A stretch of 64,000 bases of DNA from Streptomyces asoensis (GTDB lineage Bacteria; Actinomycetota; Actinomycetes; Streptomycetales; Streptomycetaceae): the NCBI RefSeq assembly GCF_013085465.1, contig NZ_CP049838.1:6138001-6202000 (forward strand), in the 5' to 3' direction. Shown here in pieces: positions 24,842-33,851 of this stretch. Under the pieces are notes generated by a model. The model worked only from the letters and a program-made list of their open reading frames with translations, made no database searches and was not told the DNA's origin. The position numbers and the translations under genes are program-made. Each line of letters begins with the position of its first letter. Within the stretch, counting starts at the first letter, position 1.

Positions 24842-25700
24842 CCGGCGGCTCCGGTGCCGGTTCCGCCGCGGGTACCGCTTCGGGCGCCTCGCCGAACCGG
24901 GCGAGTGCCAGCGCTCCCGCCACGGCGACGGCGAAGCCGAGCACGGCCAGCCAGCCGAGCCCCTCCCGGGTGCGGTCGCCCAGCCACACCACGCCCACCA
25001 GCGCCGGCCCGATCGTCTCCCCGATCACCATCCCGGCCGTGGCGGTCGTCACCGACCCCCGCTGGAGAGCCGACGTCAGCAGCAGGAACGCGGCACCGCC
25101 ACCCAGCAGCAGGGCGTACACCGCCGGGTCGGTGAGCAGCTCCGACGGGGCGAGGGAGTCGATCAACCGCACCGCCACCTCCACCACCCCGAACCCGAAA
25201 CCGGCCCCGAGGCCCAGCACCAGCGCCCGTCCGCGCCCGGTCAGCCGCGTTCCGGCCAGCCCCAGCAGCAGCACCCCGCCCGCCACGCCGAGCATCACCC
25301 ACGGCAACGCCTGCGGCCCGCTCTCCTCGCCCTCCGTCCCCGCCGCCAGTCCCAGCATCGCCAGCCCCGCGCACACCACCCCCACCGCCGCCCACTCGGT
25401 CCGGCTCAGCCGTACCCGCAACAGCCGCGCCGCGACCACCGCCGTCACCGCCAGGCTCGACGCGAGGGCCGCCCCCACGGCGTAGATCGGCACCGACCGC
25501 AGCGCGGCGATCTGGAACAGGAACCCCAGCCCGTCCAGCGCGAGCCCCGCCAGATACCGCCACTCCCGTACCGCCCGCAGCAGCAGCGCCGCCTCCCCGC
25601 CGCTCCCGCCGGCGGCCGCCCGCGCCGCCATCGCCTGAAGCACCGTCGCCGTACCGAAGCAGACCGCCGCGCCGAGGGCGCACACCATTCCGAAGAGCAC
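24822..25700 (-). CDS. EamA/DMT-family transporter
   Basis: The 292-residue protein has about ten membrane segments and the two-repeat layout of drug/metabolite transporters (EamA). The first half ends near LGLAAGTEG and the second has the typical [17 protein letters not shown] and [16 protein letters not shown]. It starts at GTG. Such proteins export metabolites or amino acids. Lying beside the aminobenzoate cluster it might export the product, but it is convergent with the DUF3050 gene and could equally be an unrelated core gene. Substrate unknown. Confidence 0.85.
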   Translation of the reverse strand: MLFGMVCALGAAVCFGTATVLQAMAARAAAGGSGGEAALLLRAVREWRYLAGLALDGLGFLFQIAALRSVPIYAVGAALASSLAVTAVVAARLLRVRLSRTEWAAVGVVCAGLAMLGLAAGTEGEESGPQALPWVMLGVAGGVLLLGLAGTRLTGRGRALVLGLGAGFGFGVVEVAVRLIDSLAPSELLTDPAVYALLLGGGAAFLLLTSALQRGSVTTATAGMVIGETIGPALVGVVWLGDRTREGLGWLAVLGFAVAVAGALALARFGEAPEAVPAAEPAPEPPVRPSPP

Positions 25701-25817
25701 GAAAGGAGCGTAGGGGAGCGGCTCGTGGGCGGGCCGCCTTCGGCCGCGCTCGGCACGGTGTCTAGGCTGACGGCCGGAAATCGTCGTAGGGGCGATGCGA
25801 CAACGGGGAGACGGAAC

Positions 25818-26264
25818 ATGGCGGACGCGCGTCGAAGGCTTCGTTCGGGCACGGTCGTACTCGGCGGCATGGGAGTGCTCGCGGCTGCCCTGTCCGCCTG
25901 CTCCTCCGACCCCGACAAGCGCTGTGTCGACCGCGACAGCTACAACCTCACCAAGGGCTACAAGGTCGTCGCCGACAAGAACTGCAAGTCCACCCAGTCC
26001 GCCAAGACCTCCAAGACCTCCAAGGTCTCCGTCGACAGCGCCTGGTACTACGGCGGCGACAAGAAGGGCTCCTGGGTCGACGGCGGCTCCTTCACCAAGC
26101 CGGGCAAGGGGTCCGGCGGCTCGACCGGCTCGAGCAGCACCAGCGGAGGCAGCAGCAGTGGCGGCAGCAGCGGCAGCAGTGGCGGCAGCGGAGTCGACCG
26201 GAACGGGTTCGGCAGCGGCAGCGACAGCGACAGCGGCGTCGGCAAGGGCAGCTCGGGAGGCTGA
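25818..26264 (+). CDS. Small lipoprotein with Gly/Ser-rich tail (YgiB-like position)
   Basis: The 148-residue precursor has an Arg-rich signal, lipobox LSAC, and a small domain (about 30-92) with two Cys residues. It ends in a tail of almost only Gly, Ser and Asp (about 94-148) made of GGSSSGG-type repeats. ATG 25818 follows GGGGAG. It lies 32 bases before a YgiC-like ATP-grasp gene. In enterobacteria ygiB, a similar lipoprotein (DUF1190), sits next to ygiC, so the pairing suggests a shared envelope function. The sequence is too short and biased to assign the domain firmly. Confidence 0.7.
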   Translation: MADARRRLRSGTVVLGGMGVLAAALSACSSDPDKRCVDRDSYNLTKGYKVVADKNCKSTQSAKTSKTSKVSVDSAWYYGGDKKGSWVDGGSFTKPGKGSGGSTGSSSTSGGSSSGGSSGSSGGSGVDRNGFGSGSDSDSGVGKGSSGG

Positions 26265-26296
26265 GCGCCCGAGCGGCTGAACAGGACACCGGCACC

Positions 26297-27484
26297 ATGC
26301 GACGTCACAGCATCGAACCCCGCCCCGACTGGCAGCGGACCGTCGAGGACCAGGGCCTCGTCTACCCCCTCACCCGCCACCCCGACGGCCGCCTGCGCCC
26401 GTACTGGGACGAGAGCGCGTACTACGTCTTCACCCTCGACGAGGTCGAGGCGCTGGAGGAGACCGTCGAGGAACTGCACACCATGTGCCTGGCGGCGGCC
26501 GCCCACCTCGTCGAGTCCGACCGCCTCGCCGACCTCGGCATCACCGACCCGCGGATCGCGGCGGCGGTCGTCGAGGCCTGGCACCGGCGTGCCGAACTCC
26601 CGTCCGTCTACGGCCGTTTCGACCTCCGCTACGACGGCACCGGCCCGGCGAAACTCCTGGAGTACAACGCCGACACCCCCACCTCGCTGGTGGAGGCGGC
26701 CTCCCCCCAGTGGTTCTGGATGGAGGAACGATTCCCCGGCGCCGACCAGTGGAACTCCCTCCACGAACGCCTGATCGCCGCCTGGAAGAAGCAGGGCCCT
26801 CTCCTCCCGCCCGGCAGCCCGCTCTACTTCGCGCACTCCTCGGAGGACGAGCTGGGCGAGGACCTCATGACGGTCGCCTACCTCAAGGAGACCGCCGAGC
26901 AGGCCGGCCTGGACACCGACTGGATCTCCATGGAGGAGATCGGCTGGGACCCGCTGTCCGGCCGCTTCGTCGACCGGCAACTCCGCTTCATCCGCAGCTG
27001 CTTCAAGCTCTACCCCTGGGAGTGGCTGACGACCGACCGCTTCGCGGGCCATGTCCTCGACACCCTCGACAACGGCGGCGGCACCGGCACGACCCTGTGG
27101 ATCGAACCGGCCTGGAAGATGCTCCTCAGCAACAAGGCCCTGCTGGCCGTCCTGTGGGAGCTGTACCCCGGACACCCCAACCTCCTCCCCGCCTACCTCG
27201 ACGGCCCCCGCGAACTGGCGGCCACCACCGGCTATGTGGCCAAGCCGCTGCTGGGCCGCGAGGGCGCCGGCGTCACCCTGCACGAACCGGGCGGCGATCC
27301 CGCCCCGCGCACCGACGAAGCCTGCTGCTACCAGCAGTTGGCGCCCCTCCCCGCGTTCGACGGCAACCACGTCGTCCTCGGCGCGTGGATGGTGGAGGAC
27401 GAGTCGGCCGGCCTCGGCATCCGCGAGTCCTCCGGCCTGATCACGGACGAGTACGCCCGCTTCCTGCCCCACGTGATCCTCTAG
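26297..27484 (+). CDS. Glutathionylspermidine synthase-family ATP-grasp protein (YgiC-like)
   Basis: The 395-residue protein matches the synthetase domain of glutathionylspermidine synthase and YgiC/YjfC. Motifs are GRFDLRYDG, LLEYNADTPTSLVEAA, YFAHSSEDELGEDL and the ATP-binding VAKPLLGREGAG. The family ligates an amine to a peptide-like carboxyl using ATP. Streptomycetes make mycothiol, not glutathione, so the true substrate must differ from the family name. It follows the Gly/Ser-rich lipoprotein by 32 bases, and the pair likely forms an operon. Two copies of AGACCCCGGATCC span its stop codon (27483-27511). Confidence 0.85.
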   Translation: MRRHSIEPRPDWQRTVEDQGLVYPLTRHPDGRLRPYWDESAYYVFTLDEVEALEETVEELHTMCLAAAAHLVESDRLADLGITDPRIAAAVVEAWHRRAELPSVYGRFDLRYDGTGPAKLLEYNADTPTSLVEAASPQWFWMEERFPGADQWNSLHERLIAAWKKQGPLLPPGSPLYFAHSSEDELGEDLMTVAYLKETAEQAGLDTDWISMEEIGWDPLSGRFVDRQLRFIRSCFKLYPWEWLTTDRFAGHVLDTLDNGGGTGTTLWIEPAWKMLLSNKALLAVLWELYPGHPNLLPAYLDGPRELAATTGYVAKPLLGREGAGVTLHEPGGDPAPRTDEACCYQQLAPLPAFDGNHVVLGAWMVEDESAGLGIRESSGLITDEYARFLPHVIL

Positions 27485-27750
27485 ACCCCGGATCCTCCAG
27501 ACCCCGGATCCGCAGGTCCGCGGGCCGCTCCGGATCCACTGGAGGCGTGGTCCTGCGCGGGTCCGACGTCGCTCGCATGGTGGACGCCGGACCTTGGGAT
27601 TCGGGCGTGACCGGTAGGCTGGCGAGCGGGCCGTGACTGGCGCGCTGGGATGGGACGGACCATCGGGGAGCGGCCTGTGAGCGACAAGAGTGCCGTGCGC
27701 CTGGGCCAGACCGAGAACCGTGACCGCACGCCACGCCCCCGGAGGCCGAC
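27485..27750. other. Intergenic region upstream of glyA
   Basis: This 266-base stretch holds no credible gene. It begins with a 16-base-period direct repeat (AGACCCCGGATCC at 27483-27495 and 27499-27511). A possible promoter, TTGGGA (27594-27599) and TAGGCT (27615-27620), has a short 15-base spacer. I saw no glycine or tetrahydrofolate riboswitch fold. Confidence 0.35.
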
Positions 27751-29202
27751 ATGTCCGAGCAGCAGTCCCTCTCCACCGAGTCCACCGCCTTCCGTGCCGC
27801 ACTCGACGTGATCCGCGCCGTCGAGCCGCGTGTCGCCGACGCCATCGGCCAGGAGGTCCACGACCAGCGCGAGATGCTCAAGCTGATCGCCTCCGAGAAC
27901 TACGCCTCGCCGGCCACCCTCCTCGCGATGGGCAACTGGTTCAGCGACAAGTACGCCGAGGGAACCGTCGGCCGCCGCTTCTACGCCGGCTGCCGCAACG
28001 TGGACACCGTCGAGGCGCTGGCCGCCGAGCACGCCCGCGAGCTCTTCGGCGCCCGCCACGCGTACGTCCAGCCGCACTCCGGCATCGACGCCAACCTGGT
28101 CGCCTTCTGGTCGATCCTCGCCGACCGCGTCGAGGTCCCGGCCCTCGCCAAGGCGGGCGTCCGCCAGGTCAACGACCTCTCCGACGCCGACTGGGCCGAG
28201 CTGCGCCAGGCCTTCGGCAACCAGCGCATGCTCGGCATGTCCCTGGACGCCGGCGGCCACCTCACCCACGGCTTCAGGCCCAACATCAGCGGCAAAATGT
28301 TCAATCAGCGCTCCTACGGCACCGACCCGGCCACCGGCCTGATCGACTACGAGGCCCTGCGCGCCTCGGCCCGCGACTTCAAGCCGCTGATCATCGTCGC
28401 GGGCTACTCCGCGTACCCCCGTCTGGTGAACTTCCGGATCATGCGCGAGATCGCCGACGAGGTCGGCGCGACCCTCATGGTCGACATGGCGCACTTCGCA
28501 GGACTGGTCGCGGGCAAGGTCCTGACCGGCGACTTCGACCCGGTCCCGCACGCCCAGATCGTGACGACCACCACCCACAAGTCCCTGCGCGGCCCCCGCG
28601 GCGGCATGGTCCTGTGCGACGACTCGCTCAAGGACCAGGTGGACCGCGGCTGCCCGATGGTCCTCGGCGGCCCGCTCCCGCACGTCATGGCCGCCAAGGC
28701 CGTCGCCCTGGCGGAGGCCCGTCGGCCGTCCTTCCAGGACTACGCCCAGCGCATCGTCGACAACTCCCGCGCGCTCGCCGAGGGCCTGATGCGGCGCGGC
28801 GCGACCCTGGTCACCGGCGGCACGGACAACCACCTGAACCTGATCGACGTGGCCTCCTCCTACGGTCTCACCGGCCGCCAGGCCGAGGCGGCGCTGCTCG
28901 ACTCGGGCATCGTCACCAACCGCAACGCCATCCCCGCCGACCCGAACGGCGCCTGGTACACCTCCGGCATCCGCATCGGAACGCCGGCGCTGACGACCCG
29001 GGGCCTGGGCACGGCCGAGATGGACGAGGTCGCCGCCCTGATCGACCGAGTCCTCACCACGACGGAGCCGGGCACGACCAAGTCGGGCGCCCCCTCGAAG
29101 GCCGCCCACGTCCTGGACGCGAAGGTCGCGGACGAGATCTCCCAGCGGGCGACCGACCTGGTGGCGGGCTTCCCGCTGTACCCGGAGATCGACCTCGGCT
29201 GA
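27751..29202 (+). CDS. glyA: Serine hydroxymethyltransferase
   Basis: This PLP enzyme interconverts serine and glycine with tetrahydrofolate and supplies one-carbon units. The 483-residue sequence has [14 protein letters not shown] near the start, [13 protein letters not shown], the [11 protein letters not shown] pocket and Lys277 in [13 protein letters not shown] as PLP base. It is about 60 residues longer than most bacterial GlyA. The extra residues lie mainly in a central insert (around [20 protein letters not shown]), a version seen in actinobacteria. An 11-base-pair hairpin follows its stop, separating it from trpS. Confidence 0.95.
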   Translation: MSEQQSLSTESTAFRAALDVIRAVEPRVADAIGQEVHDQREMLKLIASENYASPATLLAMGNWFSDKYAEGTVGRRFYAGCRNVDTVEALAAEHARELFGARHAYVQPHSGIDANLVAFWSILADRVEVPALAKAGVRQVNDLSDADWAELRQAFGNQRMLGMSLDAGGHLTHGFRPNISGKMFNQRSYGTDPATGLIDYEALRASARDFKPLIIVAGYSAYPRLVNFRIMREIADEVGATLMVDMAHFAGLVAGKVLTGDFDPVPHAQIVTTTTHKSLRGPRGGMVLCDDSLKDQVDRGCPMVLGGPLPHVMAAKAVALAEARRPSFQDYAQRIVDNSRALAEGLMRRGATLVTGGTDNHLNLIDVASSYGLTGRQAEAALLDSGIVTNRNAIPADPNGAWYTSGIRIGTPALTTRGLGTAEMDEVAALIDRVLTTTEPGTTKSGAPSKAAHVLDAKVADEISQRATDLVAGFPLYPEIDLG

Positions 29203-29213
29203 CCCGGCGGCAC

Positions 29214-29240
29214 CCCGGGCGGCCCCCGTGGCCGCCCGGG
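29214..29240 (+). terminator. Hairpin terminator after glyA
   Basis: CCCGGGCGGCC (29214-29224) and GGCCGCCCGGG (29230-29240) form a perfect 11-pair stem with a 5-base loop, 12 bases after the glyA stop. There is no T-run, as is usual for Streptomyces terminators. Confidence 0.65.
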
Positions 29241-29282
29241 ACCCGTTCCGGGCGGTCTCCGCGCTCTGAGACAATGATGAGT

Positions 29283-30296
29283 ATGGCCTCAGACCGACCC
29301 CGCGTGCTCTCCGGAATCCAGCCCACCGCAGGCTCGTTCCACCTCGGCAACTACCTCGGCGCCGTCCGCCAGTGGGTGGCGCTCCAGGAGACCCACGACG
29401 CGTTCTACATGGTCGTCGACCTGCACGCGATCACGGTCCCGCAGGACCCGAAGGAGCTCAGCGCCAACACGCGGCTGGCCGCCGCCCAGCTCCTCGCGGC
29501 CGGTCTCGACCCGGACCGCTGCACGCTCTTCGTCCAGAGCCACGTCCCCGAGCACGCCCAGCTCGCCTGGGTCATGAACTGCCTCACCGGCATGGGCGAG
29601 GCCGGCCGGATGACCCAGTTCAAGGACAAGTCCGCCAGGCAGGGCGCCGACCGCGCCTCCGTGGGCCTGTTCACGTACCCGATCCTCCAGGTCGCGGACA
29701 TCCTGCTGTACCAGGCCGACGAGGTCCCGGTCGGTGAGGACCAGCGCCAGCACATCGAGCTGACCCGCGACCTCGCGGAGCGCTTCAACGGCCGCTTCGG
29801 CGAGACCTTCACGATCCCGAAGCCGCACATCCTGAAGGAGACGGGCAAGATCTACGACCTCCAGGACCCGTCGATCAAGATGAGCAAGTCGGCGTCCACG
29901 CCGAAGGGCCTCATCAACCTGCTCGACGACCCGAAGGCGACCGCGAAGAAGGTCAAGAGCGCGGTCACGGACACCGACACGGTCGTCCGCTACGACACCG
30001 AGAACAAGCCCGGCATCAGCAACCTGCTCGGCATCTACTCGACGCTGACCGGCATCGGCATCCCCGAGCTGGAGCAGCGGTACGAGGGCAAGCTCTACGG
30101 CGCGCTCAAGACGGACCTCGCCGACGTCGTCGTCGACTTCGTGACGCCGTTCCGGGACCGCACCCAGCAGTACCTGGACGACCCCGAGACGCTCGACTCG
30201 ATCCTGGCCAAGGGCGCGGAGAAGGCGCGCGCCGTCGCCGCGGAGACGCTTTCCCAGACGTACGGGCGAGTGGGCTTCCTGCCCGCGAAGCACTGA
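29283..30296 (+). CDS. trpS: Tryptophanyl-tRNA synthetase
   Basis: The enzyme charges tRNA-Trp. The 337-residue class I synthetase has the HIGH-equivalent [13 protein letters not shown] near residue 20, the Trp-pocket segment [12 protein letters not shown] and the KMSKS loop in [13 protein letters not shown]. Three in-frame ATGs (29274, 29277, 29283) precede the conserved start. The last, beginning [14 protein letters not shown], is chosen by family length. No clear ribosome site is visible for any. Streptomyces may carry a second, antibiotic-resistant TrpRS elsewhere; this one looks like the ordinary housekeeping form. Confidence 0.95.
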   Translation: MASDRPRVLSGIQPTAGSFHLGNYLGAVRQWVALQETHDAFYMVVDLHAITVPQDPKELSANTRLAAAQLLAAGLDPDRCTLFVQSHVPEHAQLAWVMNCLTGMGEAGRMTQFKDKSARQGADRASVGLFTYPILQVADILLYQADEVPVGEDQRQHIELTRDLAERFNGRFGETFTIPKPHILKETGKIYDLQDPSIKMSKSASTPKGLINLLDDPKATAKKVKSAVTDTDTVVRYDTENKPGISNLLGIYSTLTGIGIPELEQRYEGKLYGALKTDLADVVVDFVTPFRDRTQQYLDDPETLDSILAKGAEKARAVAAETLSQTYGRVGFLPAKH

Positions 30297-30347
30297 GCGG
30301 CGCTCGGAAGCACGCGGAAGCACTCGGGGCGCACCGCACACCTGTTC

Positions 30348-30393
30348 CTCTGGGCAGAGCGCTGCACATCACTTTCCCTGCGCCTGCCCAGAG
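30348..30393 (+). terminator. Hairpin after trpS
   Basis: CTCTGGGCAG (30348-30357) pairs with CTGCCCAGAG (30384-30393), and the inner GCGC (30359-30362) pairs with GCGC (30380-30383) around a 17-base loop with one bulged A. It lies 51 bases after trpS and is the likely end of that transcript. Confidence 0.55.
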
Positions 30394-30483
30394 CACAGCT
30401 GTGGCCGTACAGTCGATAGCCGTACGACTGAGTACGAACCCGGCAACACACCCCGCCAGGACGACATGACGACAGGAGAAGAC

Positions 30484-31062
30484 GTGGGGACCGTAACGAT
30501 CGGTGTGTCGATCGCGGTCCCGGAGCCCCACGGCAGCCTGCTCCAGGAGCGGCGCCTGGGCTTCGGCGACGTCGCGGCTCACGGCATCCCCACGCACGTC
30601 ACGCTGCTGCCGCCGACCGAGGTCGGGGCGAGCGCGCTGGCGGCCGTCGAAGCGCACCTCACCGAGGTCGCCGCGGCCGGCCGCCCCTTCCCGATGAGGC
30701 TGTCCGGCACCGGCACCTTCCGGCCCATGTCGCCGGTGGTCTACGTGCGGGTCGTCCAGGGCGCCGACACCTGCGCCTGGCTCCAGCATCGGATCCGGGC
30801 CGCCTCCGGGCCGCTGACCCGCGAGCTCCAGTTCCCCTACCATCCGCATGTCACCGTCGCGCACGGCATCGACGACGCGGCGATGGACCGGGCCTTCGAG
30901 GAGCTCGCCCACTACGAGGCGGAGTGGTCCTGCACCGGCTTCGCCCTCGCCGAGCAGGGCGCCGACGGCGTCTGGCGCAAACTGCGCGACTACGCCTTCG
31001 GGGGCGCGGTCGTCCCCCCGCAGGCGGCCCACGTCGACCGGGGCTCACTGCCGACGCGCTAG
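30484..31062 (+). CDS. 2'-5' RNA ligase/2H phosphoesterase-family protein
   Basis: The 192-residue protein has the two HxT/HxTx motifs of 2H phosphoesterases: HVTLLPP about 40 residues in and HVTVAHG in the second half. The family hydrolyses or ligates 2',3'-cyclic phosphates of RNA or small nucleotides. GTG 30484 is chosen because AGGAG lies 5 bases before it and the first strand (TVTIGVSIAVPEP) starts just after. ATG 30466, with a weaker AGGA site, is an in-frame alternative adding six residues. It ends 21 bases from the convergent DprE2-like gene. Confidence 0.85.
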   Translation: MGTVTIGVSIAVPEPHGSLLQERRLGFGDVAAHGIPTHVTLLPPTEVGASALAAVEAHLTEVAAAGRPFPMRLSGTGTFRPMSPVVYVRVVQGADTCAWLQHRIRAASGPLTRELQFPYHPHVTVAHGIDDAAMDRAFEELAHYEAEWSCTGFALAEQGADGVWRKLRDYAFGGAVVPPQAAHVDRGSLPTR

Positions 31063-31083
31063 CGACCCGCCCCGGCGCCTCCG

Positions 31084-31839
31084 CTAGATCGGCAGTCTGC
31101 GGAACAGTCCGCGGGGTGCGTGGCGCAGGGCCGACATCACCACGCGCAGCACGCCCGGTACCCACACCGTCTCCGAGCGGCGCCGCAGCCCCAGCTCGAC
31201 GGCCGTGGCGACCGCCTCCGGCGTGGTCGCCAGCGGCGCCTCCGCCAGCCCGGCGGTCATCTTCGTGCGGACGAACCCGGGGCGGACGACCATGACGTGC
31301 ACGCCCGTGCCGTGCAGCGCGTCGCCCAGCCCCTGGGCGAAGGCGTCGAGGCCCGCCTTGCTGGAGCCGTAGATGAAGTTCGAGCGGCGGGCCCGCTCGC
31401 CGGCGACGGAGGAGAGGACGACCAGGGAGCCGTGGCCCTGGGTCTGGAGGGCGCGCGCGGCGACCAGCCCCGCCGACACCGCCCCCGTGTAGTTGGTCTG
31501 CGCGACGCGCACCGCGGCCGCCGGGTCGCGCTCGTCGTTCGCCTGGTCGCCGAGGACGCCGAAGGCGAGCAGCACCGTGTCGACGTCGCCCTCGGTGAAG
31601 ACCTTGCCGAGGACCGTCTCGTGGGACTCGGGGTCGAGCGCGTCGAAGGGGACGGTGTGGACGTCCGCCCCCAGGGTGCGCAGCTCGGCGGCGGCCGACT
31701 CCAGGGCGGGCGACGGGCGCCCGGCCAGCCACACCGTGCGGGTGCGGCGGGCGATCAGACGGCGCGCGGTGGCCAGCGCGATCCCGGAGGTGCCGCCGAG
31801 GACGAGAAGGGACTGGGGGAGGCCGAAGGCGTCCTTCAT
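31084..31839 (-). CDS. dprE2: DprE2-like decaprenylphosphoryl-2-keto-ribose reductase
   Basis: The 251-residue short-chain dehydrogenase has the cofactor motif VLGGTSGIALATAR near the N-terminus, the SVAGERAR strand and the catalytic YGSSK (Tyr and Lys), with Ser just before. In mycobacteria DprE2 reduces the 2-keto intermediate with NADH to give decaprenylphosphoryl arabinose. The start overlaps the DprE1-like stop by ATGA, the same coupled order as in mycobacteria, which supports the assignment. The lipid in Streptomyces may have another chain length. Confidence 0.87.
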   Translation of the reverse strand: MKDAFGLPQSLLVLGGTSGIALATARRLIARRTRTVWLAGRPSPALESAAAELRTLGADVHTVPFDALDPESHETVLGKVFTEGDVDTVLLAFGVLGDQANDERDPAAAVRVAQTNYTGAVSAGLVAARALQTQGHGSLVVLSSVAGERARRSNFIYGSSKAGLDAFAQGLGDALHGTGVHVMVVRPGFVRTKMTAGLAEAPLATTPEAVATAVELGLRRRSETVWVPGVLRVVMSALRHAPRGLFRRLPI

Positions 31840-33209
31840 GGTGACTCCTGGAAGTTGAGCCGGCGGGCGAGGTCCGACACGAACACCCCACGCGGGTCCA
31901 GCTCCGCGCGCAGCGCGCGGAAGTCGTCGAGGCGTGGGTACATCGCGGTGAGCAGTTCGGGGCGCAGCCGGGAGTCCTTGGCGAGGTAGACGCGGCCGCC
32001 CGCGGTGGCCACCTGCTCGTCCAGCTCGTCGAGGAAGGCGCCGAGGCCGGGCAGCCCGGCCGGGATGTCCAGGGCGAGGGTCCAGCCCGGGCGCGGGAAG
32101 GACAGCCAGCCGGGGTCGGCGTCCCCGAACCGTTTGAGGACGGCCAGGAAGGACGGGCAGCGGCGGGCGGAGACGCGCCCCACGATCCGGCGCAGGGTGT
32201 CCTCCTGGCCGTGCCCGACGACGAACTGGTACTGCACGAAGCCGTCGCGGCCGTAGACGCGGTTCCAGTGCGGGACGCCGTCGAGGGGGTGGAAGAAGGC
32301 GGACAGGCTCTGGAGTTCGCCGGTACGCGCGCGTGGCGCGCTGCGGTACCAGAGATCGTTGAACAATGCGACGGTCGTGCGGGTGAGCAGGCCGCTCGGC
32401 AGGAACGCGGGAGCGGTCGGCAGCCGGGACGGGCGGAACGCGAGCGGGGCCCTGCGCGCGCGGGCGGGCAGCGCGTCCAGGGGTGCGTGCTCGCCGCGGG
32501 TCAGGACCGCGCGTCCGGTGGCCGCACCGCGCGCGAGGAGGTCGATCCACGCGACCGAGTAGCGGTAGCGGTGGTCGCCGGCCGTCAGCCGGGCCATCAG
32601 GTCGTCGAGGTCGGCGGCCCGCTCGGTGTCGACCGACATCAGCGACGTCCCGACCGGCTGGAGCCGGATCCTGGCCGTCAGGACGACGCCGGTCAGGCCC
32701 AGGCCGCCGGCGGTCGCGTCGAACAGGTCGGTGCCCTGCTCCACCGTGCGGATCGTGCCGTCCGCCGTGAGCAGTTCGAAGGACAGCACATGCCGGGCGA
32801 AGGACCCGGAAACATGGTGGTTCTTGCCGTGGATGTCGGCGCCGATCGCGCCGCCCACGGTCACGTACCGGGTGCCGGGGGTCACGGGCACGAACCAGCC
32901 GAGCGGCAGCAGGACTTCCATGAGCCGGTGCAGGGAGACTCCCGCGTCGCACAGGACGCTTCCGTCGGCGGCGTCGATGACGTGGATCCGGTCCAGGCCG
33001 GTCAGGTCGATCACCGCCCCGCCGGCGTTCTGCGCCGCGTCCCCGTAGGCCCGCCCCAGGCCCCGGGGGATGCCTCCGCGAGGCCCGCAGTCCCGGACCG
33101 CCGTCACGGCCTCCGCGTAGGTCCGGGGGCGGACCAGACGCCCGACGGAGGGAGCGGTGCGGCCCCATCCCGTGACGGAGACGTTCTCGGTGGTGGTCTC
33201 GGCAAGCAT
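31836..33209 (-). CDS. dprE1: DprE1-like decaprenylphosphoryl-ribose oxidase
   Basis: The 457-residue flavoprotein belongs to the VAO/FAD-linked oxidase family and matches DprE1. Motifs are PRGLGRAYGDAA, the FAD-contact segment TVGGAIGADIHGKNHHVSG and the C-terminal YLAKDSR with its Lys. It oxidises the 2'-OH of decaprenylphosphoryl ribose. The position of the mycobacterial Cys387, target of benzothiazinones, is Ala379 here (GWTLALDIP). It forms an ATGA-overlap pair with DprE2 and is divergent from the phosphatase and UbiA-like genes of the same pathway across a 132-base AT-richer region. Confidence 0.88.
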   Translation of the reverse strand: MLAETTTENVSVTGWGRTAPSVGRLVRPRTYAEAVTAVRDCGPRGGIPRGLGRAYGDAAQNAGGAVIDLTGLDRIHVIDAADGSVLCDAGVSLHRLMEVLLPLGWFVPVTPGTRYVTVGGAIGADIHGKNHHVSGSFARHVLSFELLTADGTIRTVEQGTDLFDATAGGLGLTGVVLTARIRLQPVGTSLMSVDTERAADLDDLMARLTAGDHRYRYSVAWIDLLARGAATGRAVLTRGEHAPLDALPARARRAPLAFRPSRLPTAPAFLPSGLLTRTTVALFNDLWYRSAPRARTGELQSLSAFFHPLDGVPHWNRVYGRDGFVQYQFVVGHGQEDTLRRIVGRVSARRCPSFLAVLKRFGDADPGWLSFPRPGWTLALDIPAGLPGLGAFLDELDEQVATAGGRVYLAKDSRLRPELLTAMYPRLDDFRALRAELDPRGVFVSDLARRLNFQESP

Positions 33210-33232
33210 GATGTGGACCGTATCGCCTCTAT

Positions 33233-33283
33233 ATGGGCGATTAATTTTGAAACATGCATTACTCCCCGAAATGGGTGATTAAT
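33233..33283. promoter_or_regulatory. Paired direct repeats in the dprE1 divergent promoter region
   Basis: ATGGGCGATTAAT (33233-33245) and ATGGGTGATTAAT (33271-33283) are nearly identical 13-mers whose starts are 38 bases apart. They lie in the AT-rich gap between dprE1 and the divergent phosphatase gene. They are candidate binding sites for a regulator coordinating both sides of the pathway. No regulator gene is adjacent. Confidence 0.45.
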
Positions 33284-33341
33284 GGGATGTCGCTCAATAT
33301 TGCCGGAGTTCCGAGGACGCAGGCGTGAACAGTGAGTCCAC

Positions 33342-33851
33342 ATGGACGAACTCGACGACCTGGACCACCGGATCCTCTCGGCGCTCCACGCCCGGGGCGC
33401 GGACCCACGCGTCGCCCGCGTCGCCCGCGCCCTCTCCTGGACGGGCGAGCACGGCGCCCTGTGGCTCGCGGCAGGCGTCGTGGGAGCCGCCGTCGACGGC
33501 TCCCGGCGCGGCGCCTGGCTGCGCGCCACCGCACTCACCGCGGGCGCGCACGCCGCCAGCGTGGGAGTGAAACGTATCGTCCGACGCCCGCGCCCCGCCC
33601 ACGTCGAACCCCTCGTGCGCACCGCGGGACGGCACTCCTTCCCCAGCTCGCACGCGACCTCCGCCGCGGCCGCCGCCGTCGCCTACGGCGCGCTCGGGGC
33701 GTACGCCGCCGCACCGCTCGCCGCCGCGATGTGTCTCTCCCGCCTGGTCGCCGGCGTCCACCACCCCTCCGACGTGGCGGCGGGCGCGGCCCTGGGGGCG
33801 GTCACCGCGCGGTTGGGGGCACGCTGGATGAGAGAGGGCCACCATGGCTGA
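33342..33851 (+). CDS. PAP2-family phosphatase (decaprenylphosphoryl-5-phosphoribose phosphatase-like)
   Basis: The 169-residue membrane protein has the three PAP2 phosphatase motifs: KRIVRRPRP, SFPSSHATS and SRLVAGVHHPSDV with the catalytic His. Hydrophobic helices lie between them. In mycobacteria the related Rv3807c removes the 5-phosphate from decaprenylphosphoryl phosphoribose. Here the gene overlaps the UbiA-like phosphoribosyltransferase by 8 bases and is divergent from dprE1/dprE2, which supports the same step. As a single protein it could also be a general undecaprenyl- or phosphatidate phosphatase. Confidence 0.84.
   Translation: MDELDDLDHRILSALHARGADPRVARVARALSWTGEHGALWLAAGVVGAAVDGSRRGAWLRATALTAGAHAASVGVKRIVRRPRPAHVEPLVRTAGRHSFPSSHATSAAAAAVAYGALGAYAAAPLAAAMCLSRLVAGVHHPSDVAAGAALGAVTARLGARWMREGHHG

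Noticed and set aside
27485..27750. Glycine or tetrahydrofolate riboswitch before glyA
   Set aside because: No recognisable conserved core; only a short direct repeat and a weak promoter candidate are visible.
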